Below are positions 7,415-13,959 of a DNA stretch of 33,367 nucleotides, piece by piece. Source of the stretch: an uncultured Alphaproteobacteria bacterium (GTDB lineage: Bacteria > Pseudomonadota > Alphaproteobacteria > HIMB59 > GCA-002718135); NCBI GenBank assembly GCA_902577945.1, contig CACHBB010000011.1, positions 1-33,367 of the forward strand. Reading direction: 5' to 3'. The notes beneath the pieces are model-generated. The model saw only the letters and a list, made by a program, of their open reading frames with translations. It was not told the DNA's origin and did no database searches. The stretch's first letter is position 1; every line of letters begins with the position of its first letter. The position numbers and the translations under genes are program-made.

Positions 7415-7957
7415 TTAATATTTGATTAAATGCATTATAGTGTTTTTATTATTTATTATTTTAAAATAGTCCTTTTCTAAATTAAAAAAAGTACTTTCAC
7501 TAGTAATTAATTTTTTTAATTTATCATTTTTAAGAGCATTTATTGCCAGTTTAAGTCTTTTGTTAAAATCATACTTATCTTTTAAATGGATTGGTATTTG
7601 TGAAACTTGTGAACTAATTATTTTTAATCTTTTTGAATGAAAATGACCACCTAAATTAATTAAGCCTTTTTTATTACCATACCAACTTGCTTCAATAAAT
7701 TTACCTTCATTAGAAAGTATTTTCATAGAATTTGTTAAAATATTATAGTCTGAAGAAGTATTAATTACAATATCAGCTGATTTAATTTTATTAAAGTCAA
7801 TAAATTTAAATTTAAAATATTTGGCAATACTTTTCTTCTTTAAATTACTATCATAAACATATACTTGATTAAATTTTCTTAATTGAAAATAATATGCAGT
7901 AAGTATACCAACTGATCCCAAGCCAATAATTATAATTTTATCTTTTTTATTTGGCAT
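7415..7957 (-). CDS. MDR (zinc-type alcohol) dehydrogenase homologue, C-terminal part after a frameshift
   Basis: The nucleotide-binding half of a medium-chain dehydrogenase: IIIIGLGSVGILTAYYF (Rossmann G-x-G-x-x-G), an acidic end of strand 2 (YVYDSN), then FIEASWYGNKKGLINLGGHFHSKRLKIISSQVSQIP and a conserved C-terminus. Read alone it opens at an ATG (7955-7957) that is really an internal Met, because the sequence continues the fold of the frame at 7930-8373. One missing T on the minus strand at 7966-7968 separates the two frames. Restoring it would give one 319-residue protein. The first gene product of the run PTPS-GT4-methyltransferase would be this dehydrogenase, presumably oxidising or reducing a side chain of the shared intermediate. 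Confidence 0.75.
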   Translation of the reverse strand: MPNKKDKIIIIGLGSVGILTAYYFQLRKFNQVYVYDSNLKKKSIAKYFKFKFIDFNKIKSADIVINTSSDYNILTNSMKILSNEGKFIEASWYGNKKGLINLGGHFHSKRLKIISSQVSQIPIHLKDKYDFNKRLKLAINALKNDKLKKLITSESTFFNLEKDYFKIINNKNTIMHLIKY

Positions 7958-8373
7958 TGAATCCCAAATATATTTATTGCAGTTTCCATATTTGCTGTAA
8001 GAAGAAATTTTTTTATATTACGATTTGGTAAAATGGTTATATTTTTAATAGGGATTTCATACAATGACTGATGCGGGAATAGAGAAAAAATATTTTTATT
8101 TAACAATTGTTTTGGCCCATCTACTATTTTACCAATATTTATGTAACCATATTTTATTGGTAAATCAAAAGATCCCTCTTGAAATGGTGCTTTCATTAAT
8201 TCAAATTGATCTTTGTTTACTAATTTTGATGAGACTAATTTCTCAGTACCTTTGCTAATACCAGAATAAATTGTTTTAACTAAAACTGTTTTATTATTTT
8301 TTTTATATTTAATTATTTTTTCATATATTTTAGCTTGTTTTTTCTTGTTAATCCATAAAGAATAAGATTTCAT
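7930..8373 (-). CDS. MDR (zinc-type alcohol) dehydrogenase homologue, N-terminal part before a frameshift
   Basis: The substrate-side half of the same dehydrogenase: IYSGISKGTEKLVSS, MKAPFQEGSFDLPIKYGYINIGKIVDG and LLTANMETAINIF. The frame then runs into about 13 unrelated residues (GIQCQIKKIKL) and a stop. In homologues the META motif is followed by a short W-D segment and then the Rossmann glycines; that W-D-S appears if one T is added to the TTT run at 7966-7968. The usual catalytic zinc Cys and His of alcohol dehydrogenases are not evident, so this is a divergent MDR branch. It starts 13 bases from the divergent creatininase-family gene. Whether the frameshift is real, programmed or an assembly error cannot be decided from one sequence. 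Confidence 0.75.
   Translation of the reverse strand: MKSYSLWINKKKQAKIYEKIIKYKKNNKTVLVKTIYSGISKGTEKLVSSKLVNKDQFELMKAPFQEGSFDLPIKYGYINIGKIVDGPKQLLNKNIFSLFPHQSLYEIPIKNITILPNRNIKKFLLTANMETAINIFGIQCQIKKIKL
7966..7968 (-). other. probable single-base frameshift site in the MDR dehydrogenase gene
   Basis: On the minus strand the run reads ATATTTGGGATTC. With a fourth T it would read ATA TTT TGG GAT TCA ATG, joining the upstream METAINIF to W-D-S-M and the downstream Rossmann domain without a break. The two open frames overlap exactly here (7930-7957 and just upstream). The T run is short, so both a sequencing or assembly deletion and a true mutation are possible. Confidence 0.72.
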
Positions 8374-8386
8374 AATTTACTTATAA

Positions 8387-9157
8387 ATGTATAATAAAAA
8401 AATGTTAACAAACTTTTGGAGTGACTTAACTACAAATGAAATTAAAAAAATTGATAAAAAAACTGTATTAATTTTTCCTTTTTCATCAATTGAACAACAT
8501 GGTCCTCATTTGCCACTTAATACAGATCATAAGATTCTTAGCGGAATACTTAATAAATTTAGTAACAAATATAAATCTAAAAAATATTTAATAATGCCAG
8601 ATATTCATTTTGGCTCAGCTAGTGAACATTCGAGTTTTGATGGCACATTAAGTATAAATTCTTTAGAATTTATCTCACACGCTTTATCAATTATTGAACC
8701 ATTGTGTGAAAAAAATTTTAAAAATATATTTCTATTAAATAGTCATGGCGGCCAAATAAGTCATATTGATATTATTGCTAAAGAATTAAAATCTGAATTT
8801 AATATACAGATTGTTAAAGGAACATATTTTCTTTTTGATCAATTTAAAAACATAGTTTCATCTAAAGAAATGGAATACGGATATCATGGAGGAGAGTTTG
8901 AAACATCTTTAATGTTGTATTATTATCCAAAATTGGTGAGAAAAAATAATATTAAAAAAAATAAACTCTCTCCAGATGTGTCATCACAAAAAATTATAAC
9001 TTATGAAAAATCAATTAAAAAAGCCTGGTTAACAGAGGAATTATCCAAAAGTGGTATTATTGGCGATCCAAGAAATGCAAGTGCGCTTAAAGGAGAAAAA
9101 ATTAGTAATATAGTAATTGATTGTATTAGTAATATTATTGATGAAATGTATAATTAG
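8387..9157 (+). CDS. creatininase / ArfB-like family amidohydrolase
   Basis: A metal-dependent cyclic or formyl amide hydrolase of 256 residues, the typical length. The metal and active-site motifs are present: FSSIEQHGPHLPLNTD (Glu and His), FGSASEHSSFDGTLS, NSHGGQ and GYHGGEFETSLML with the last conserved Glu. The family includes creatininase, the mycofactocin peptidase MftE and archaeal ArfB, which deformylates a GTP-derived pyrimidine. That last role fits the GTP cyclohydrolase and pterin-type neighbours best, although RibA itself already releases formate. The frame opens at 8387 (MYNKKMLTNFW); the ATG at 8402 is an equally good start and leaves more room for a promoter opposite the divergent dehydrogenase. 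The 3' end overlaps the next convergent gene by four bases. Confidence 0.85.
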   Translation: MYNKKMLTNFWSDLTTNEIKKIDKKTVLIFPFSSIEQHGPHLPLNTDHKILSGILNKFSNKYKSKKYLIMPDIHFGSASEHSSFDGTLSINSLEFISHALSIIEPLCEKNFKNIFLLNSHGGQISHIDIIAKELKSEFNIQIVKGTYFLFDQFKNIVSSKEMEYGYHGGEFETSLMLYYYPKLVRKNNIKKNKLSPDVSSQKIITYEKSIKKAWLTEELSKSGIIGDPRNASALKGEKISNIVIDCISNIIDEMYN

Positions 9158-9621
9158 GGAATTATTACAATTTCTTCTTCATCCCTTAAATTGTTATAAA
9201 ATTTTACATCATCATATTGTACTTGTTTGGAAATAATCTGAACGTCTTTAGATTCTTTAGAAAAATAAATGGGATTATGTGTTGTATATCTTTTTTGAAA
9301 TTCAATAGCTTTGTGTCTATTTAAAGTCCAACTAAATCCATTTATATTACCAGCTCTATAAACTTTTGTTGAATATCCTAAATTTTTTTTAAAATATTTT
9401 ATAGGATTTCTTAAAGTTAAAATATCAATCCATTTATCTCTATTATGAATTTGAGAATTATGTTCTGACATTGACCAGGTATTAATTATAATTTGCCAAT
9501 GTTCTTTATCAGTTAATGTTTTTTGATAATTAGGTAATAAATCCCACAAACCATCAACTTTCAACCAATCGTGATATGATAGAATACATTGAGATAATTC
9601 ATAAAAACTTGTTTTGACCAT
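9154..9621 (-). CDS. uncharacterised protein with ADP-ribosyltransferase-like C-terminus
   Basis: I do not recognise a named family over the whole 155 residues. The C-terminal half carries an order typical of R-S-E ADP-ribosyltransferases: VYRAG (Arg89), GFSWTL (Ser97, in place of the S-T-S strand), an A-x-x-F helix (AIEFQKR), and a final strand DEEEIVIIP containing E-x-E (148-150). Similar short proteins occur in phages and actinobacteria, as far as I recall. The N-terminal half is rich in Trp and His and has no clear motif. It follows the histidine-phosphatase gene by three bases in the same direction, so the two are probably co-transcribed. There is no signal peptide and no obvious antitoxin. 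An enzymatic role is a hypothesis. Confidence 0.6.
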   Translation of the reverse strand: MVKTSFYELSQCILSYHDWLKVDGLWDLLPNYQKTLTDKEHWQIIINTWSMSEHNSQIHNRDKWIDILTLRNPIKYFKKNLGYSTKVYRAGNINGFSWTLNRHKAIEFQKRYTTHNPIYFSKESKDVQIISKQVQYDDVKFYNNLRDEEEIVIIP

Positions 9622-9624
9622 GAA

Positions 9625-10197
9625 TTAAACAATTTTTCTATAAACATCTTGATAATCACAAATAAAAAGCTCACAATTATCTAACATGTATTCGGTAATT
9701 TGACTTAAGTATGTACCATGACTAACAATGACTATATTATCTGCATCCAAATTTTTGATAGATATTATAAACTTTCTTAGTCTATCTCTGATATCATCAT
9801 GTGATTCTTGAGCAATTAATTTTTCATTAATTGGAATATTATTATTCCACCAATAATCAGATAATTTTGAAAAATCATAATTTTTAAACTCTTTCTTAAG
9901 AATTTTTGGCTGTCTTCCTACATCACAAGAATGATACAAATGCTCTCTAATAAGTGAATTTAAAACAGGTTTATTATTTGGAAAAACTATTGAAAAAGTT
10001 TCTAGAGTTCTAGTAAGTGGAGAACAGAAATATTTATCAAAAGTTACATTTTTAATTCTACTATATAAATTTTTTGCCTGCTCCTTCCCTTTTTTAGTAA
10101 TTCTAGCGTCATAATAATAAGTAGGATTATCCAAATCAGCAGCAGCATTAGCCTCTGACTCAGCATGTCTAATTAAATATAATTTCATTGAATTCAA
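9625..10197 (-). CDS. histidine phosphatase (phosphoglycerate-mutase-like) family protein
   Basis: A 190-residue branch-1 histidine phosphatase. It shows the phosphoacceptor motif LIRHAESEAN (Arg10, His11), CSPLTRTLET with Arg63, RE at 84-85, and the second catalytic histidine in IVSHGTYLSQ (His160). Members include cofactor-dependent phosphoglycerate mutases, cobalamin phosphatases and many phosphatases of unknown substrate. The length is too short for a full GpmA, so a small-molecule or phosphoprotein phosphatase is likelier. A start at Met4 (MKLYLIRHAES, ATG ending at 10188) is more typical of the family than the first Met. It sits between two small membrane-protein genes and the ART-like gene, all on the minus strand. 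Confidence 0.85.
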   Translation of the reverse strand: MNSMKLYLIRHAESEANAAADLDNPTYYYDARITKKGKEQAKNLYSRIKNVTFDKYFCSPLTRTLETFSIVFPNNKPVLNSLIREHLYHSCDVGRQPKILKKEFKNYDFSKLSDYWWNNNIPINEKLIAQESHDDIRDRLRKFIISIKNLDADNIVIVSHGTYLSQITEYMLDNCELFICDYQDVYRKIV

Positions 10198-10211
10198 TTA
10201 ATATATATCTA

Positions 10212-10472
10212 TTATTTACAGTTTGTTTTAACCCATTTACCAGTTATATTTCTGCCATTTGTACCAGTGCTCATATCTGATTTTCTTGAATCAAAATAAC
10301 AAATTTCTTCACCTCTATTTCTTACAACATAAACATGATTTTTTTTATCAGCTACAAGCTTCCATTCATTTTGAGGATCATAATAAAAAGTTTTGTAAAC
10401 AAATATCCCAGCTACTATCATGGCTGAAAGTGCAGATAATATTAAACTAATATTAATAATTTTATAATTCAT
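10212..10472 (-). CDS. small membrane-anchored protein, tandem paralogue B
   Basis: 86 residues with one N-terminal hydrophobic helix (about 6-28), a short DPQNEWKLVAD segment and a conserved patch NHVYVVRNRGEEICYF, ending in GKWVKTNCK. Two cysteines (Cys58 and one near the C-terminus) could form a disulphide if the tail lies in the periplasm. It is a paralogue of the gene immediately upstream, two bases away: by hand alignment 40 of the first 59 positions are identical. Compared with that copy it has a longer loop before the last W-V segment. I recognise no family and assign no function. A signal anchor rather than a cleaved signal peptide seems likely, since no clear cleavage site follows the helix. 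Confidence 0.72.
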   Translation of the reverse strand: MNYKIINISLILSALSAMIVAGIFVYKTFYYDPQNEWKLVADKKNHVYVVRNRGEEICYFDSRKSDMSTGTNGRNITGKWVKTNCK

Positions 10473-10474
10473 CT

Positions 10475-10717
10475 TTAATTATTATCACAATGGGTATTAA
10501 CCCATTTTTCTGCAATCATATTTGATGTATTAGTATAAAGATAACATATATCTTCCCCTCTATTCTTTGCTACATAAACGTGGTTTTTTTCATCAGATAC
10601 TATTTTCCATTCATTTTGAGGATCGAAATAAAAAGTTTTATAAGCGAATGTCCCAGCTATTGTTATTAAAGATATAGCAAATAATATAAAACAGGTATTT
10701 ATAAGTTTATAATTCAT
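10475..10717 (-). CDS. small membrane-anchored protein, tandem paralogue A
   Basis: 80 residues with the same plan as the next gene: MNYKLINTC, a hydrophobic helix to about residue 25, YKTFYFDPQNEWKIVSD, NHVYVAKNRGEDICYLY, and a C-terminal EKWVNTHCD. The cysteines at residue 58 and near the end are shared with the downstream copy, while an extra Cys9 lies inside the helix. The shared pair of genes, two bases apart, is best explained by a local duplication followed by divergence mainly in the helix and the loop before the final Trp. No known family. It lies in the minus-strand run that also includes a 45-residue membrane protein upstream and a histidine phosphatase downstream. Confidence 0.72.
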   Translation of the reverse strand: MNYKLINTCFILFAISLITIAGTFAYKTFYFDPQNEWKIVSDEKNHVYVAKNRGEDICYLYTNTSNMIAEKWVNTHCDNN

Positions 10718-10750
10718 TTTTTTTCATTTTATTATTGTATATTTAGAGCT

Positions 10751-10888
10751 TTATTTCCTTGATGCAACTGCCAATAATAATGGAATTATCATTACCAACG
10801 CCATTAATACGGATGGGTTAAATAGCCAATATAAAACTCCAAGAGAGAATACTAACATCCAAAATTCGTTTTTATAAAAAAATTTCAT
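10751..10888 (-). CDS. very small hydrophobic membrane protein (45 residues)
   Basis: A short frame with ATG at 10886-10888 and TAA at 10751-10753. The product begins MKFFYKNEFWMLVFSLGVLYW and ends with ASRK. Residues about 9-23 and 26-42 are strongly hydrophobic, separated by an N-P turn, so it looks like a two-helix hairpin with a basic C-terminus on the cytoplasmic side. It lies 13 bases after mtkB in the same direction and 33 bases before the small paralogue pair, filling what would otherwise be a 180-base gap. Codon use resembles the neighbours. No homologue is known to me, and existence as a gene rests on its clean frame, composition and position. Confidence 0.5.
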   Translation of the reverse strand: MKFFYKNEFWMLVFSLGVLYWLFNPSVLMALVMIIPLLLAVASRK

Positions 10889-10901
10889 ATTTTTAGTTAT
10901 A

Positions 10902-11798
10902 TTAATTTAAATTGCTTTCTACTAATACTTTTTTTACAGTATCTCCCATAACCGATGGATTTTTAGATATGGTAACACCACATTCTTTAAGTAATTCTAC
11001 TTTTTCTATAGCGCTTTCTCCATAAGCTGAAACAATTGCTCCAGCATGTCCCATAACTCTACCTTTTGGTGCAGTTAAACCAGCTATATAAGCTATTACT
11101 GGCTTTGACATATTCTCCTTTGCAAATTTACCTGCATCAACTTCTTGAGGCCCACCTATTTCTCCTATCATTAAAACTGCAATTGTTTCATCGTCCTTTT
11201 CAAATTTTTCAATAATATCTCTAAAAGAACTACCATTAATTGGATCTCCACCAATTCCAACACTAGTTGAAACTCCAATACCAAGATCCTTTAATTGTTG
11301 AGCTGCTTCATATCCTAATGTACCAGATCTACTTACTATACCAATTTTTCCTTCTTTATATATGTGCCCTGGCATTATTCCCAACATCGATTTACCAGGA
11401 CTAATAATGCCTGCACAATTTGGACCAACCAATCCCATTTTTTTATCTTTTGAATATCTTCTCATATATCTTTTAATTTTTACCATATCATGAGATGGAA
11501 TACCGTCTGTTATAGCAACACAGGTTTTAATGCCAGCATCTGCAGCTTCCATTGCAGAGTCAGCAGCGAAAGCTGGTGGTACAAAAAGAATTGAAGTTGA
11601 AGCACCTGTTTTTTCAACTGCTTCTTTTACAGTATTAAATACTGGCAAATTTAAATGAGTCATTCCACCTTTTCCAGGTGTAACCCCGCCAACAATATTT
11701 GAACCATATTTAATCATTTCTTCAGCATGAAAAGTACCTATCTTGCCGGTAAACCCTTGAACTAAAATTTTTGTATTTTTATGAATAATTATTGACAT
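10902..11798 (-). CDS. mtkB: malate-CoA ligase alpha subunit (malate thiokinase)
   Basis: Forms malyl-CoA from malate, CoA and ATP together with MtkA. The 298 residues show the CoA-binding Rossmann region (ILVQGFTGKIGTFHAEEMI, 11-29), TPGKGGMTH (40-48), GPNCAGIISPGKSMLGIMPGH (125-145), VSRSGTLGYEAA (155-166) and the phospho-histidine His251 in MGHAGAI. These segments match, as I recall them, MtkB of Methylobacterium more closely than SucD of the TCA cycle. The gene shares one base with mtkA (TAATG), so translation is coupled. The neighbouring malyl-CoA lyase and the absence of sucAB, sdh or mdh genes nearby support malate rather than succinate as substrate. Succinyl-CoA synthetase remains the main alternative. 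Confidence 0.87.
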   Translation of the reverse strand: MSIIIHKNTKILVQGFTGKIGTFHAEEMIKYGSNIVGGVTPGKGGMTHLNLPVFNTVKEAVEKTGASTSILFVPPAFAADSAMEAADAGIKTCVAITDGIPSHDMVKIKRYMRRYSKDKKMGLVGPNCAGIISPGKSMLGIMPGHIYKEGKIGIVSRSGTLGYEAAQQLKDLGIGVSTSVGIGGDPINGSSFRDIIEKFEKDDETIAVLMIGEIGGPQEVDAGKFAKENMSKPVIAYIAGLTAPKGRVMGHAGAIVSAYGESAIEKVELLKECGVTISKNPSVMGDTVKKVLVESNLN

Positions 11799-12961
11799 TA
11801 TTTACCTAAGGCTTTCACTGCTTTATTTGCTGCATCTTCAAGTGTGCTAGCTTCAATATAATTTATCTTACTGCTCTTTAATATTTCATTGCCTTTATCA
11901 ACATTTGTTCCTGCTAATCTAATTACTAAAGGAACTTCAATTTTTATTTTATCTAGCGCTTGAACAATACCTTCTGCAACCCAATCACATCTATTTATAC
12001 CAGCAAATATATTTACTAATATTACTTTCACTTTATTATCCATAGAAATAAGTTTAAATGCTTTAACAATTTTTTCTGGAGTAGCACCACCACCAACATC
12101 TAAAAAATTTGCAGGCTCCCCTCCTGCTAACTTAATCATATCCATAGAGGCCATTGCTAATCCAGCCCCATTAATAATATTACCAATATTGCCATCCAAA
12201 CTAACATAATTCATACCTCTATCCGAAGCATAAACTTCATTAGCATTTTCTTGAGTTTTATCTCTTAATTCAGAAATTTCATCTCTTCTAAACATTGCAT
12301 TGTTATCAAAACTCATTTTGCAATCTAAAGCTAATATTTCATCTTGCTGTGATACAACAAGAGGATTTACCTCAACCATAGTTGCATCATGCTCACTAAA
12401 CGCTTTATAACAACCTATAATAGTATTTGCAGCTCTTGAAATTAGTTTAGGCTCAATTCCTAGACCAAATGCAATTTCCCTAGCCTGAAATTGCTGAATA
12501 CCTACTGCAACCTCAATCTTTGAACGAATTATTGTTTCAGGTTTTTCTTTAGAGATTTCTTCAACACTCATACCACCTTCTGTAGATGCTACTACCATGA
12601 TACTTTCTGATGAACGGTCAAAAACTAAACCTAAATATAATTCATGTTTTATATCTGTGGCTTCTTCAATGTAAATTCTATTGATAATCTTTCCCTCAGG
12701 GCCTGTTTGATTTGTTACTAATTTTTTTCCAAGCAATTTATCAGTTGCATCTGCTACTTCAAAGGGTGAGTCACAAACTATTATGCCTCCTGCTTTGCCT
12801 CTAGCTCCCGAATGCACTTGTGCTTTGACAACCCACTTTGAGCCACCAATTTCTCTAGCTTTATTTTCTGCATTCTCAGGACTGTACACTATTCCACCAG
12901 TTGGTATCTTTACTCCAAAATCAGATAATATTTTTTTAGCTTGATACTCGTGAATATCCAT
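11798..12961 (-). CDS. mtkA: malate-CoA ligase beta subunit (malate thiokinase)
   Basis: The ATP-grasp subunit of the same ligase, 387 residues, the length of SucC/MtkA proteins. Motifs in order: MDIHEYQAKKILSDFGV at the N-terminus, WVVKAQVHSGARGKAGGI (ATP-binding lysine and glycine loop), FQAREIAFGLG, MVEVNPLVV and ALDCKMSFDNNAMFR (Mg-ATP ligands), GAGLAMASMDMIKLAGGEPANFLDVGGGA, and VNIFAGINRCDWVAEGIV near the alpha-subunit contact. The gene begins one base after the stop of mcl and overlaps mtkB by one base, so all three form one operon. The pathway role is cleavage of malate carbon to glyoxylate and acetyl-CoA, or in reverse glyoxylate assimilation, as in the serine cycle. Confidence 0.87.
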   Translation of the reverse strand: MDIHEYQAKKILSDFGVKIPTGGIVYSPENAENKAREIGGSKWVVKAQVHSGARGKAGGIIVCDSPFEVADATDKLLGKKLVTNQTGPEGKIINRIYIEEATDIKHELYLGLVFDRSSESIMVVASTEGGMSVEEISKEKPETIIRSKIEVAVGIQQFQAREIAFGLGIEPKLISRAANTIIGCYKAFSEHDATMVEVNPLVVSQQDEILALDCKMSFDNNAMFRRDEISELRDKTQENANEVYASDRGMNYVSLDGNIGNIINGAGLAMASMDMIKLAGGEPANFLDVGGGATPEKIVKAFKLISMDNKVKVILVNIFAGINRCDWVAEGIVQALDKIKIEVPLVIRLAGTNVDKGNEILKSSKINYIEASTLEDAANKAVKALGK

Positions 12962-13900
12962 TTATTTTCCTTCAATAAGTTTATTTATATTTACAATGTT
13001 CTCTGCCATTCTTGCAGAGGCTGCATCTATCATTCTTCCTTCTAGTTGAGCTGCACCTTTGCCTTCTGCTGCAGCTTTATCTAATTCTTCTAAAATACGC
13101 TTAGCTTTATCCACTTCATCACTTGGAGGAGAAAAAACCTCATTTGCCAAATCAATTTGTGAGGGATGAATTGCCCATTTTCCTTCAAACCCAATTGCTG
13201 CAGCTCTTTTAGCAGCATGTAAGTATCCCTCTTTATCATTAAAATCACCAAATGGACCATCTATTGCTCTGAGTCCATATGATCTACAAATCATAACAAG
13301 TGTAGATAAACCATGGTGCCATTGATCTCCTGGATAGTCTGGGTTTAGACCTCCTATTACAACTGTTCTAGCTCTCATACTTGCTGCATAATCAGCAACA
13401 CCGAAATGTAATGCTTCTAGTCTTGAACTTGATGTAGCAATAGATTTAATATTCGACATACCAAGTGCAGTCTCTATAAGGCTTTCTAATCCTATAGTAT
13501 TTTTGAATTTTTTATTTTGCTCTATTTGATTAAGCATGCAGTCTACCATATATACGTCTGAGGCTGAACCAACCTTTGGTATCAACAAAGTATCTACTCT
13601 ATCTCCTACCTCTTCAATGATTTCAATTACATCACGATACATGTAATGAGTATCTAATCCATTTATTCTAATTGAAATAGTTTTACCATTATCTTTCCAA
13701 TTAAATTCCTTTATTGCGCTTATAACATTCTTTCTCGCATCTATTTTATCATTTGGTGAAACAGCATCTTCTAAATCTAAAAAAATATAGTCTGCATTTG
13801 AATTTAATGCTTTTTCAAACATTTTTGGAGAAGAACCAGGCACCGCTAACTCACTTCTTTGAAGTCTTGATTTGGCTGGTTTGTAATACAAATGACTCAT
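12962..13900 (-). CDS. mcl: malyl-CoA lyase (CitE-like superfamily)
   Basis: Reversibly cleaves malyl-CoA to glyoxylate and acetyl-CoA (and can act on beta-methylmalyl-CoA in some relatives). The 312-residue protein has RSELAVPGSSPKMFEKA, FLDLEDAVSPNDK, SIRINGLDTHYMYRD with Arg78, the magnesium ligands Glu143 (IGLESLIETA) and Asp170 (FGVADYAASMRAR), and GFEGKWAIHPSQIDLANEVF. These match the R-E-D trio of Rhodobacter Mcl1 with a constant shift of two residues. A longer loop present in some homologues after IGG is reduced to NPDYPGDQWHHG. It is the first gene of the operon with mtkA and mtkB. A 59-base gap separates it from the convergently placed end of the SRAP gene upstream; I see no clear promoter or Shine-Dalgarno there. 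Confidence 0.92.
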   Translation of the reverse strand: MSHLYYKPAKSRLQRSELAVPGSSPKMFEKALNSNADYIFLDLEDAVSPNDKIDARKNVISAIKEFNWKDNGKTISIRINGLDTHYMYRDVIEIIEEVGDRVDTLLIPKVGSASDVYMVDCMLNQIEQNKKFKNTIGLESLIETALGMSNIKSIATSSSRLEALHFGVADYAASMRARTVVIGGLNPDYPGDQWHHGLSTLVMICRSYGLRAIDGPFGDFNDKEGYLHAAKRAAAIGFEGKWAIHPSQIDLANEVFSPPSDEVDKAKRILEELDKAAAEGKGAAQLEGRMIDAASARMAENIVNINKLIEGK

Positions 13901-13959
13901 AAAAATGCGATTTATATTTGATTAATTTTATAAAAGCGATAAAAAAATACTTATTTTAG

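Noticed and set aside
10902-12961. Succinyl-CoA synthetase (sucCD) as first-choice call
   Set aside because: Sequence details match malate thiokinase better and the operon starts with malyl-CoA lyase; kept only as the alternative.
13901-13959. Repeated ATCGC elements upstream of mcl as a regulator site
   Set aside because: Two five-base matches in a 59-base gap are too short to support a call.
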